A stretch of 64,000 nucleotides of DNA from Embleya sp040605455. Its GTDB lineage: Bacteria > Actinomycetota > Actinomycetes > Streptomycetales > Streptomycetaceae. Below the pieces are notes generated by a model. The model was not told where the DNA came from. It searched no databases and saw only the letters and a program-made list of their open reading frames with translations. Location of the stretch: the NCBI RefSeq assembly GCF_040605455.1, contig NZ_JBEXCV010000013.1, positions 33,368-97,367 of the forward strand, in the 5' to 3' direction. Position numbers and translations under genes: made by a program. This document shows, piece after piece, positions 1-7,116 of this stretch (the stretch's first letter is position 1; each line of letters opens with the position of its first letter).

Positions 1-1
1 G

Positions 2-196
2 GTCTTCGAGACGCAGGACCAGGCGGAGGGGGACGCTCACCTGCGACGCATGCGTGCCGAGGACGCGGACTTCGACCCGTCGGCAATCAGGATCGAGATC
101 CTGTGCGGACGCCTGACGAACCCGTCCTCGTATCGGCTGAGCCGATTCGTGCCCAACCCGACTTCCGTCCCGGCCGAGGAACACACCGCCGGTTGA
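2..196 (+). CDS. C-terminal end of an unrecognised protein (truncated by window edge)
   Basis: An open frame enters from the left edge and ends at TGA 194-196, giving the last 64 residues of a protein. Codon use is strongly GC-biased at third positions, as in the real genes nearby. The segment is charged at first (many Asp, Glu, Arg) and ends in a Pro/Ser/Thr-rich tail. I do not recognise the family; the rest of the gene lies outside the window. Confidence 0.55.
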   Translation, partial: VFETQDQAEGDAHLRRMRAEDADFDPSAIRIEILCGRLTNPSSYRLSRFVPNPTSVPAEEHTAG

Positions 197-390
197 TCCG
201 CCCCGATCGTGGACATCGCACCGCAAGGGCCGCGATCGAGCGACCGACCCGAACTCGTCGAAGTCGCCGACTCGGCACAAAGGCGTGGGTGTGACCACGC
301 ACGACGCATCACGCCTTTGGCAGTTGAGGACCGATTCGGGAGTGCGGAACCGAGCGCGGATGACTGGCCACCGCCCGGCCGATCGTGGGC

Positions 391-429
391 AAAAACGGGA
401 TGAGCGTGGGCGTCCCGGCTGGCTATGGT
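391..429 (+). promoter_or_regulatory. Candidate promoter of the erm gene, WblC/WhiB7-like
   Basis: A five-A tract (391-395), rare in this GC-rich DNA, lies 4 bases upstream of a -35-like ATGAGC (400-405). After an 18-base spacer comes a -10-like TATGGT (424-429). An AT-rich block just ahead of the -35 element is the known signature of WhiB7/WblC-dependent antibiotic-response promoters. A start site 7 bases past the -10 falls on the A of the ATG at 436. Assignment is by inspection only. Confidence 0.5.
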
Positions 430-435
430 TGTGGG

Positions 436-474
436 ATGTTCGCTTCCGCTTTCACGAGGACTCGCCGCTTCTAG
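436..474 (+). CDS. Putative 12-residue erm leader peptide
   Basis: ATG 436 opens a 12-codon frame ending at TAG 472-474; the peptide reads MFASAFTRTRRF. No Shine-Dalgarno sequence precedes it, but the predicted transcription start coincides with the ATG, so it would be translated from a leaderless mRNA. It contains Arg-Thr-Arg at residues 8-10, a '+X+' motif of the kind known to stall macrolide-bound ribosomes in erm leader peptides. The stop codon sits inside a perfect hairpin (463-479). Its position, 106 bases ahead of the methyltransferase start, fits translational attenuation. The inference rests on sequence pattern alone. Confidence 0.55.
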   Translation: MFASAFTRTRRF

Positions 475-576
475 CGGCGGGCTGAGGGCTTCTCTCTCCT
501 GGTTCCGCCGCACTTCGGGTCCCTTGCCGGTGCGGCTCCTTCGTGCTGCCCGGCTCCGAACTGCCTTTGTGGAGCC
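463..576 (+). promoter_or_regulatory. Candidate attenuator RNA of erm with competing hairpins
   Basis: Several perfect pairings are possible. CGCCGC 463-468 pairs with GCGGCG 474-479 across a 5-base loop overlapping the leader-peptide stop. GCCGCAC 507-513 pairs with GTGCGGC 530-536. GGCTCC occurs twice (534-539 and 552-557), and both copies are exactly complementary to GGAGCC 571-576, which contains the erm ribosome site. The first GGCTCC overlaps the 507-536 stem, so the structures exclude each other. Ribosome stalling in the leader could therefore free the ribosome site. No folding energies were calculated. Confidence 0.5.
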
Positions 577-580
577 CCTC

Positions 581-1423
581 GTGCCTTATCCCACTCATGG
601 TGGACGTCATGAGCTCGGTCAGAACTTCCTTGTCGATCGTGCGGTGATCGCACTTTTCGAGGACCTTGTCGCGCGTACATCCGGGCCGATCGTCGAGATC
701 GGGCCCGGAGACGGTGCCATCACGGTGCCGCTGAGTCGAACCGGACGATCGATCACCGCGGTGGAACTCGACCCGAAGCGTGCCCGGCGGCTGGCGCGGC
801 GGGTGCCCGCGCATGTCGACATCGTGGCCGCCGATGTGCTGCGGTTTCGCTTCCCGCGCGAGCGGCACACCGTGGTGGGCAATCTGCCATTTCATCTGAC
901 CACGTCGGTGCTGCGGCGGTTGTTGGAGACCGAGTACTGGCAGAGCGCCGTGTTGCTGGTGCAGTGGGAGGTGGCTCGGCGGCGGGCCGGGGTTGGTGGG
1001 GCCACGATGCTGACGGCTGCCTGGTGGCCCTGGTACGAGTTCGCGTTGCACGCCCGGGTGCCTGCTCGGGCATTTCGGCCGATGCCGTCGGTGGACGGCG
1101 GGCTGATGTCGATCACGCGTCGGGATGCGCCATTGGTCGAGGGACGGCGGGGCCCGTACCAGGAGTTGGTGCGGCAGGTGTTCACCGGGCCGGGACGGGG
1201 GTTGCGTGAAATCCTCACCCGGACGGGGCGGTTCGCGGGTCCGGCGCTGCGCGAGTGGTTTGGGGACGAGCGGCTCGCGCCATATGCGTTGCCCAAGGAG
1301 TTGACCGCAGGGCAGTGGGCCGCGTTGTGGCGGCTGAGCGACGTACGGGGACGCGGGGGCGGCGGAAAGGGAGCGGCACGCGCCCAGGGCACCGATTCCG
1401 GATGGGCGCGCCGACCCGGCTGA
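581..1423 (+). CDS. erm: Erm-type 23S rRNA (adenine-N6)-methyltransferase
   Basis: This enzyme is predicted to methylate an adenine in the 23S rRNA peptidyl-transferase loop (A2058 in E. coli numbering), giving resistance to macrolides, lincosamides and streptogramin B. GTG 581 is chosen because GGAG (571-574) precedes it at good spacing and the reading after it starts like the family; the product is 280 residues. Visible motifs are GQNFL near residues 13-17, the SAM-binding EIGPGDG near 39-45, acidic VELDP near 61-65, ADVL near 84-87, and the catalytic NLPF at 101-104. A basic Gly/Arg-rich tail ends the protein, common in actinobacterial Erm proteins. The sequence does not show whether it mono- or dimethylates. 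KsgA, the related 16S enzyme, is encoded separately at 57.3-58.2 kb and looks quite different. Confidence 0.88.
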   Translation: MPYPTHGGRHELGQNFLVDRAVIALFEDLVARTSGPIVEIGPGDGAITVPLSRTGRSITAVELDPKRARRLARRVPAHVDIVAADVLRFRFPRERHTVVGNLPFHLTTSVLRRLLETEYWQSAVLLVQWEVARRRAGVGGATMLTAAWWPWYEFALHARVPARAFRPMPSVDGGLMSITRRDAPLVEGRRGPYQELVRQVFTGPGRGLREILTRTGRFAGPALREWFGDERLAPYALPKELTAGQWAALWRLSDVRGRGGGGKGAARAQGTDSGWARRPG

Positions 1424-1554
1424 GGCGGCTTCGCCGTCGTCTCCGCCTGACCGCTCGCCGAGGGCCGCAGGTTCCAACCCGGCAACGCGGCCCGCAACTG
1501 TACGGCCGGGTGTTCAACGCGGCGACGCCGCGCGCGGGCTCGGGGCCGTGCGCG

Positions 1555-1929
1555 CTACCGGGCCCACGGGGCGACGAAGGGCTCCTGGCCGGGGATGAGC
1601 CCCTGGCCGCCGACCGGAAGGACCACGACCGCCTCGAACGGGTCGGTGCCGTGGTTGGCCAGGGCGAACGAGGTGTCGGCGGGGACGACCAGCGCATCGC
1701 CCGGTTCGACGTCGAAGGTGTCACCGTCCATGGTGACGGTGAGCCGGCCCGACAGCGCGACGAAGATCTCCTCCCGGGTGAGCGCGTGCGGCGGGGACGA
1801 CGTGCCCGGTTTGAGAGTGAGCCGCCATGCGGCGTTCTCGGTGGAACCACGGCTCGGGGCGGCGAGCCCGACAAAGGTCGCGTGCGGGTTGTCGAAGACG
1901 GGCGCTTCGGCTGCGGCGATGAACGGCAT
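1555..1929 (-). CDS. Small cupin-domain protein (first of a pair)
   Basis: The 124-residue product is a single-domain cupin. The first cupin motif is seen in the stretch with Pro-Pro-His-Ala ... Glu-Glu-Ile, then a Gly-Asp-Ala-Leu-Val-Val-Pro turn marks the second strand set near residues 77-84. No other domain is present, so the substrate cannot be told. AAGGAG precedes ATG 1929 well. It is a clear paralogue of the neighbouring cupin at 2012-2383, sharing a GLAAPSRGS-like segment near residue 22. Both genes run in the same direction, away from a MarR regulator, which suggests joint control. Confidence 0.75.
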   Translation of the reverse strand: MPFIAAAEAPVFDNPHATFVGLAAPSRGSTENAAWRLTLKPGTSSPPHALTREEIFVALSGRLTVTMDGDTFDVEPGDALVVPADTSFALANHGTDPFEAVVVLPVGGQGLIPGQEPFVAPWAR

Positions 1930-2011
1930 GGGGATCGTCTCCTTGAGGCAGAGAGCAAGGGCAGAGGGCAGAGGGCAGAAGCGGAGGCAGGGAGAAACAG
2001 GAAGTACGGGT

Positions 2012-2383
2012 CTACTGCGCCCACGGCGGATCGATCAGGTCGCCGCCCATCTCGGCCCGGCCGCCGACGGGCAGGACCGCGACCGCCTCGAAGGGCTCGT
2101 CACCCGGGACAGCGATACCGAAGGGCACGTGCGCGGGGACGATGAGGGCGTCACCGGCGTGGAAGTCGCGCGTTTCACCGTCGAGAGTGACGACGGCCTG
2201 GCCGCTGATCGCGATGAAGATCTCCTCGCGGGTGACGGCGTGTTCGCGGCCGGGGTTGCCCGGGTGCATGGTGAAGCGCCAGACGCTGTTCTCCTTCGAG
2301 CCGCGGCTCGGGGCGGCGAGGCCGGTGGCGGTCATCAGCGGAGCTGCGAAGAGCGGCGCGTCGGCAGCTTTGATGAGAGGCAT
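2012..2383 (-). CDS. Small cupin-domain protein (second of a pair)
   Basis: The 123-residue cupin begins at ATG 2383; an upstream in-frame start would cross the divergent promoter and is rejected. It shares its N-terminal MP-I-AA pattern and the GLAAPSRGS motif with the downstream cupin, so the pair arose by duplication. The metal-ligand region reads ...GREHAVTREEIF..., giving the His and Glu expected of motif 1, and a Gly-Asp-Ala-Leu turn follows near residue 78. It is divergent from the MarR gene across a 76-base gap holding a palindrome. Function is unknown; small cupins of this kind are often dioxygenase-like or sugar-binding. Confidence 0.75.
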   Translation of the reverse strand: MPLIKAADAPLFAAPLMTATGLAAPSRGSKENSVWRFTMHPGNPGREHAVTREEIFIAISGQAVVTLDGETRDFHAGDALIVPAHVPFGIAVPGDEPFEAVAVLPVGGRAEMGGDLIDPPWAQ

Positions 2384-2406
2384 CGCGGTTCTTTCGGCTA
2401 GAGTGT

Positions 2407-2433
2407 TCAACCAAGGTATACAACCGAAGTTGA
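2407..2433. promoter_or_regulatory. Palindromic operator between cupin and marR genes
   Basis: A dyad is seen: TCAAC at 2407-2411 mirrors GTTGA at 2429-2433, and the inner GGT 2415-2417 mirrors ACC 2423-2425, with 3-base gaps symmetrically placed on both sides. It sits in the 76-base divergent gap, the expected place for a MarR dimer to repress its own gene and the cupins. Confidence 0.6.
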
Positions 2434-2459
2434 GCATATTTCCATGGAGGGCGTCAAGC

Positions 2460-2906
2460 GTGGATTTCGGACTGTTGTTGGGGCACGCCTACCAGGCCTT
2501 CGTCCAAGAGCTGCACGCGCACTTGGCGGAACGCGGGTTCCCCGTGGTGGGGTCGTCGTACGGCTTCGTGCTGCGCACATTGGACCGGGAGGCGGTGACT
2601 GCTACGCAGCTCGGCGAACGGCTCGGGATCACGGCGCAGGGCGCGGCGAAGGTGATCGACGAGATGGTGGCCGTCGGCTATGTCGAACGCCGTCCGGACC
2701 CGGTGGACAAGCGCGCGAAGCAGTTGCACCTGGCGCCGGGCGGGGTTGCGATGTTGGCGGTGGTGCGTGAGTTCCACGCCGAGTACGAGGGCAGGTTGAC
2801 GCGGGAGGTCGGCGCGGATGACGTGGCCGCCGTACGACGGGTATTGGCGGCGATGGTCGCCACATCCGCCGGGCCGGACCTGGCGCGCCTGTTCCGCCCG
2901 TTGTGA
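2460..2906 (+). CDS. MarR-family transcriptional regulator
   Basis: The 148-residue product has the winged helix of MarR proteins: a TATQLGERLGITAQGAAK recognition segment near residues 45-62, then the wing with Tyr-Val-Glu-Arg-Arg-Pro-Asp-Pro-Val-Asp-Lys-Arg, a hallmark of the family. Helices at both ends would form the dimer. GTG 2460 is chosen because GGAGGG lies 7 bases upstream; the open frame continues far upstream through the cupin gene, but no start there is plausible. It is divergent from the cupin pair and likely represses it through the palindrome at 2407-2433. The ligand is unknown. Confidence 0.85.
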   Translation: MDFGLLLGHAYQAFVQELHAHLAERGFPVVGSSYGFVLRTLDREAVTATQLGERLGITAQGAAKVIDEMVAVGYVERRPDPVDKRAKQLHLAPGGVAMLAVVREFHAEYEGRLTREVGADDVAAVRRVLAAMVATSAGPDLARLFRPL

Positions 2907-3020
2907 GGAAACCCCACGCGGGTGACGGCAGCAATCGACCGCACGGGCGGACGTGCGGACGTATGTGCGTGGCCGATCCGTCAGGGCCCGATCGTGCGAT
3001 CACCCCGTCGGCATCCCGGT

Positions 3021-3461
3021 TCAGTCGGCGGCGATCGGCTCCTGGAGTTCCGTAACCCGCTGTTCCGGATCGCCGGGCGTAGCGGCTTCGATCGTCCGGA
3101 GCCTCGCCTCGCCCCGGGCCGGCCGCAGGGCGTCCGCCGCGACGGCGACGGCGAGTTGGGCCCGGCGCAGCCGCAGCATCCCGCGCAGTTCCCCGACGCT
3201 CACCCGCTCGTCCAGGATGCTCCGCACCTGGTGAAGGGTGAAGCCGAGGTCCTTGAGCGCGGTCACCCGGTTGAGCCGCGCGAGTTGGCCGGCCTCGTAG
3301 AAGCGATAGCCGCTGTCCGGATCGACGCGGGCGGGCCGCAACAGCCCGATCGCGTCGTAATGCCGCAGCATGCGAACCGATACGCGACCGTGCCTGGCGA
3401 CGCCGACAGGGCGGGGTGGCCGGGCGCACGGGCACAGAACGGGTGGACCGGGCGGGCGCAC
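3021..3461 (-). CDS. MerR-family regulator with a repeat-derived or eroded 5' end
   Basis: The recognisable part begins with ARHGRVSVRMLRHYDAIGLL, the helix-turn-helix of the MerR family, followed by a GYRFYE wing, an ALKDLGF helix and a coiled region; the protein stops soon after, so it has only a short effector part. The usual first residues of the family, just ahead of ARHG, are missing. No ATG or GTG lies where the start should be; the nearest in-frame GTG codons (3461, 3467) are inside a 32-bp tandem repeat. Coordinates use GTG 3461. Either translation starts in the repeat, adding a Pro-rich leader, or the gene lost its own start. An ATG at 3371 would remove half of the DNA-binding motif. 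Confidence 0.6.
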   Translation of the reverse strand: MRPPGPPVLCPCARPPRPVGVARHGRVSVRMLRHYDAIGLLRPARVDPDSGYRFYEAGQLARLNRVTALKDLGFTLHQVRSILDERVSVGELRGMLRLRRAQLAVAVAADALRPARGEARLRTIEAATPGDPEQRVTELQEPIAAD

Positions 3462-3542
3462 GGGCACAGAACGGGTGGACCGGGCGGGCGCGCGGGCACA
3501 GAACGGGTGGACCGGGCGGGCGCGCGGGCCGCAGAACGGGTG
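3427..3542. repeat. 32-bp minisatellite, about 3.6 copies
   Basis: Units start at 3427, 3459, 3491 and 3523; the first three are nearly identical and the fourth breaks off after about 20 bases. The unit contains GGGCACAGAACGGGTGGACC. Because 32 is not a multiple of 3, all frames stay open through it, which produces many spurious reading frames here. It abuts the 5' end of the MerR gene. Confidence 0.9.
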
Positions 3543-4095
3543 CTGAGTCGGTGGGCCGGGCGGGCAAACGCCCAGTCGGCGCGGACCGGCCGGCCTTGTG
3601 GCGGAGACGCGTAGCGAACGAGCCGGCCGACGCGGAGCGACCGTCTCGTGGCGGGCGCGTAGCGCGGATGGTAGCCGAGCGCTGAGCGGGTGAGCACGCG
3701 GGCGCGGAGCGGGGCCGAAAGCGCGCGACTCGCCATCCATCAGGCGCAGTCGGTTGCCCATTCGCTTCGCAAGCGCAGCCCCCGCCCACCCCTGCCAAAT
3801 GGCGGGCGGCGGGCGGCGGGCGGCAGGCGGCAGGACCGGACGCCAGAGCGGTGCTCTCGGTCGTGTCCGGTGCTCACACCTCGGAGCAGTGATTCGGGAG
3901 CGGTGCACGTGTTCCGAGACGGCGGTTCAAGAGCGGCGCTCTCGCTTGGAGTGCGGCAACGCGCGAGAGGCTGCGCTTCGAGACGACGGATCGAGACCCG
4001 TGCCGGACCCGGAGACCCGACCGGCCGCAGTGGCGCAAGCCCGATCAGGCGCCGGTCATTCCCGGGCGGGCCACGGACGGTCCGGCGCGTGGCCC
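3543..4095. other. Intergenic stretch without a convincing gene
   Basis: Open frames exist on both strands but have the Arg/Pro/Gly-rich composition of random GC-rich frames and no domain I recognise. A run of GGGCGGC heptamers lies near 3801-3836. It may carry the MerR promoter at its left end. Confidence 0.5.
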
Positions 4096-4983
4096 TCAGC
4101 CGACCGGCCCGGACCGGTCCCATCCGTGCGCGTGGGCGTGTAGCTGCACGCTGCCGGGCTCGACCTCCGCGCCGCAGGTCCGGCACATCACCGCGACGTC
4201 GAGTTCGTGGTCGCCGTGTCGGAAAACCACCGGTGGTTCCTCGGCCAGCCAGCGGTCGCCCCAGGACGCCAGGGTCTGGAGCACCGGTGCAAGGTCACGA
4301 CCCTGGGCGGTCAGGTGGTATTCGAAGCGCGGCGGGCGGTCCTGGTAGCGGCGGCGCTCCAGAATGCCGGCCGCCTCCATTGCGCGCAGCCGGGTGGTCA
4401 GGATGTCGCGCGGCGCGCCGGTGTTGCGGGCGATCGCGTCGAAGCGGTGGTTGCCGAAGCTCAGTTCGCGTACCGCCAACAGCGCCCACTTCTCCCCCAC
4501 CACGGCAAGCGTCGCCGCGACCGAACACGGTCGGCCGACGGGAGCGCGGGCGGCGCGGGGCGCGCCGGCGGGACGATCGGGCGCCTCGGCGGAAGAGGTC
4601 TCGACCGACCCACCCGACAGGCCCTCGGCACCCCGGCATGAGGTGTCGCCTTCGGGGCCCGTCGTACGGCGCGCGCGACTCACCACCTCGCCCGCCGAGC
4701 CCGTCGCGGGTTCCGCCATACCGCCCACCGGTCCCGGGCCATCATCGACGGAACCCGCTGCGGGCCCTCCCGCACCGCCCGCCGATCCCGGGCCGCTGCC
4801 TGGCCAACCCGCTGCCGACCCTGGGCCACTGCCCGCCGAGCCCGCCGCAGGCCCGGCCGCGCCACCCGCCGGCCCCGTAACGCCGCTCGCGGTGGCCGAG
4901 GGGGCGGCTCCCGGGCGGGCCGAGGCGTTGCCGGGGCGCGCGGCGGAGTCGTCGGGGGGCGAACCGTTCGTAGAACCACTCAT
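4096..4983 (-). CDS. HxlR-family regulator with a long low-complexity N-terminus
   Basis: The C-terminal half is a typical HxlR winged helix: a RPCSVAATLAVVGEKWALL start near residues 148-166, FGNHRFDAIARNTGAPRDIL in the middle, then a wing with Arg-Arg-Arg-Tyr-Gln-Asp-Arg-Pro-Pro-Arg. It ends with a CRTC pair and a His-Ala-His-Ala-His run that could bind metal. Ahead of it lie about 145 residues rich in Gly, Ala, Pro and Ser, unusual for a family of about 110-150 residues. ATG 4983 is used; a GTG at 4992 is an alternative, and neither has a good ribosome site. A start much further in, just before the HxlR domain, cannot be excluded. It is divergent from a thiolase gene. Confidence 0.75.
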   Translation of the reverse strand: MSGSTNGSPPDDSAARPGNASARPGAAPSATASGVTGPAGGAAGPAAGSAGSGPGSAAGWPGSGPGSAGGAGGPAAGSVDDGPGPVGGMAEPATGSAGEVVSRARRTTGPEGDTSCRGAEGLSGGSVETSSAEAPDRPAGAPRAARAPVGRPCSVAATLAVVGEKWALLAVRELSFGNHRFDAIARNTGAPRDILTTRLRAMEAAGILERRRYQDRPPRFEYHLTAQGRDLAPVLQTLASWGDRWLAEEPPVVFRHGDHELDVAVMCRTCGAEVEPGSVQLHAHAHGWDRSGPVG

Positions 4984-5043
4984 GACAACCACATCGACAA
5001 GGTTGCCATCTCCAACTCACCCGCGCTACGTTGACGAAAGGCA

Positions 5044-5060
5044 AGTTGGATTTTCCAACT
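5044..5060. promoter_or_regulatory. Perfect palindrome between hxlR-type and thiolase genes
   Basis: AGTTGGA 5044-5050 and TCCAACT 5054-5060 form a perfect 7-base dyad around TTT. A further half site with the same TCCAACTCACC sequence occurs near 5011-5021, closer to the regulator gene. The site lies 61 bases ahead of the regulator start and 74 bases ahead of the thiolase start, as expected of a shared operator. Confidence 0.65.
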
Positions 5061-5134
5061 CACCAGGCCTTCGGTACCCCGTCCCACCCGAAACGCCGCA
5101 AGGCCCGAGTGCATCTGTCGAAAGGCGGCCGCTC

Positions 5135-6289
5135 ATGAGCAACGAGGCGTACATCGTCGACGCCATCCGAACCCCGGTCGGCAAGCGCAACGGAAGTCTT
5201 GCCAAGGTCCACCCCGCCGATCTCGGCGCGCACATCCTGCGCGGCCTGATCGACGGCACCGGCATCGACCCCGCCGCCGTGGACGACGTGATCTTCGGCT
5301 GTCTCGACGTGATCGGCCCGCAGGCCGGCAACATCGCCCGGACCTCCTGGCTCTCCGCGGGTCTCCCGATGAGCGTCCCGGGCACCACCATCGACCGCCA
5401 GTGCGGCTCCTCCCAGCAGGCCGTGCACTTCGCCGCGCAGGCCGTACTCAGCGGCACCGCCGACGTCGTGGTCGCCGGCGGTGTGCAGAACATGAGCGCC
5501 GTACCGCTCTCCTCGTCGCTGCGCGCCGGGCGGGAGTTCGGCTTCGAGACTCCGTACGACGGCGCGCTGGGCTGGCAGGCGCGGTTCGGCGACCAGGAGA
5601 TCAGCCAGTTCCGTGCGGCCGAGCTGATCGCCGAGCGCTGGGGGCTCACCCGCGAGGACATGGAGGCATTCGCCGCCACCTCGCACGAGCGCGCGCTGCA
5701 CGCCCAGCGCGAGGGGCGGTTCGCGGGCGAGATCGTCCCGTACGGCGAGGTCACCCGCGACGAGGGCCCGCGCGAACCCGACCTCGCCAAGATCCGCTCG
5801 CTGCCCAGCCTGCGTCCCGGCGGCCGGATCACCGCGGCGCTGGCGAGCCAGGTCTCCGACGGCGCCTCGGCCACCCTCGTGGTTTCCGAACGTGCCCTGC
5901 GCGTACACGGGTTGCGGCCACGGGCGCGGATCCACCACCTCACCGTCCTGGCCGACGACCCGATCATGATGCTCACCGGACCGATCCCGGCGACCGCTCG
6001 GGCGTTGGAGCGCACCGGCCTGACGATGGACGACATCGACCGGGTCGAGATCAACGAGGCGTTCGCGTCCGTGGTCCTGGCCTGGCAGCGCGCGACCGGC
6101 GCCGATCCGGAACGGGTCAACGTCAACGGCGGCGCGATCGCGCTCGGCCACCCGCTCGGCGCGAGCGGTACCAAGCTGCTCGCCACGCTGCTCAACGAGC
6201 TCGAACGCACCAACGGCCGCTACGGCTTGCAGACCATGTGCGAGGGCGGCGGCATGGCCAACGTGACCATCATCGAGCGTCTGGCCTGA
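5135..6289 (+). CDS. Acetyl-CoA C-acyltransferase (thiolase)
   Basis: The 384-residue enzyme catalyses thiolytic cleavage or condensation of acyl-CoA thioesters. The nucleophile is Cys90 in DRQCGSSQ; the later motifs EINEAFA, NVNGGAIALGHPLG (His) and the C-terminal MCEGGG (second Cys) complete the active site. ATG 5135 starts a frame with the normal thiolase N-terminus (AYIVDAIRTPVGKRNG); the frame's upstream extension is antisense to the regulator and is not used. An SDR follows 119 bases later on the same strand, so the two may act together on a CoA-linked or lipid substrate. The divergent HxlR regulator is the likely controller. A second thiolase at 32.6 kb is only distantly similar. Confidence 0.88.
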   Translation: MSNEAYIVDAIRTPVGKRNGSLAKVHPADLGAHILRGLIDGTGIDPAAVDDVIFGCLDVIGPQAGNIARTSWLSAGLPMSVPGTTIDRQCGSSQQAVHFAAQAVLSGTADVVVAGGVQNMSAVPLSSSLRAGREFGFETPYDGALGWQARFGDQEISQFRAAELIAERWGLTREDMEAFAATSHERALHAQREGRFAGEIVPYGEVTRDEGPREPDLAKIRSLPSLRPGGRITAALASQVSDGASATLVVSERALRVHGLRPRARIHHLTVLADDPIMMLTGPIPATARALERTGLTMDDIDRVEINEAFASVVLAWQRATGADPERVNVNGGAIALGHPLGASGTKLLATLLNELERTNGRYGLQTMCEGGGMANVTIIERLA

Positions 6290-6408
6290 CCCACCCGTCC
6301 ACCGGCCGTCCGGCCGGCCGCCGGCCGAACAGACCCGATCGGCGGGCGGCCGGATGACCAACTCGCCGACTATTCACGGCAGTTCCACCCCTCCGAAAGC
6401 AGCCCAGC

Positions 6409-7116
6409 ATGAAGATCCCTGGTTCGGTGGCCCTCGTCACCGGCGCCAACCGTGGCCTCGGCCGCGCCTTCGCTCGCGCCTTGGTCGACCGCGGCGCACG
6501 CACTGTGTACGCGGGTGCCCGCGACCCGGACACCATCACCGACCCGGGCGTCGTCCCGGTCAGGCTGGACATCACCGACCCCGAACAGGTCGCCGAGGTC
6601 GCCCACCGGCTCGGCGACGTCGATCTGCTCGTCAACAACGCGGGCGTATCCCACTCCGCGTCGCTCCTGCGTGCCGAGACCCTGGACGCGGCGCGCGCCG
6701 AGATCGAGACCAACTACTTCGGCACGCTCTCCCTGAGCCGCGCCTTCGCCCCCGTCCTGGCCCGCAACGGCGGCGGCGCGCTGGTCAACATGCTCTCCGT
6801 GCTGTCCTTCATGACCCTCCCTCAGGTCGGCTCGTACAGCGCCTCCAAGGCTGCCGCCTGGTCCCTCACCAACGCATTGCGCCTGGAACTCGCCGCCCAG
6901 GGGACCCTCGTGGTCGGCGTGCACGCGGGCTTCATCGACACGGACATGGCAGCCGGCGTACAACTGCCCAAGATCGCCCCCGAGGACGTGGCCGCGCAGA
7001 CCCTCGACGCGGTCGAGGCCGAGCAGTACGAGGTCCTCGCCGACCACTACAGCCGGGACGCCAAAGCCGCCCTGTCCGCCGACCCGGAGGTGCTGTACCC
7101 GACGCTCCGCCGCTGA
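6409..7116 (+). CDS. Short-chain dehydrogenase/reductase, thiolase-linked
   Basis: The 235-residue protein is a classical SDR: cofactor motif TGANRGLG at 11-18, NNAG at 76-79, and the catalytic Tyr143 and Lys147 in YSASK. The basic Arg15 in the Gly motif, together with an Arg after the second strand, suggests NADP(H). The catalytic Ser is expected in the MLSVLSF strand (S130 region). The segment after the active site is short, so the substrate lid is small. It follows the thiolase in the same direction and is probably co-transcribed. Substrate unknown. Confidence 0.82.
   Translation: MKIPGSVALVTGANRGLGRAFARALVDRGARTVYAGARDPDTITDPGVVPVRLDITDPEQVAEVAHRLGDVDLLVNNAGVSHSASLLRAETLDAARAEIETNYFGTLSLSRAFAPVLARNGGGALVNMLSVLSFMTLPQVGSYSASKAAAWSLTNALRLELAAQGTLVVGVHAGFIDTDMAAGVQLPKIAPEDVAAQTLDAVEAEQYEVLADHYSRDAKAALSADPEVLYPTLRR

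Noticed and set aside
425..580. ATG 425 as the start of the Erm protein
   Set aside because: It lies inside the -10-like element and would add a 52-residue Ser/Arg-rich leader not fitting the family; GTG 581 has a good ribosome site.
3427..3542. Regularly spaced repeats as a possible CRISPR array
   Set aside because: The units are contiguous tandem copies with no unique spacers; likewise at 26893-27066.
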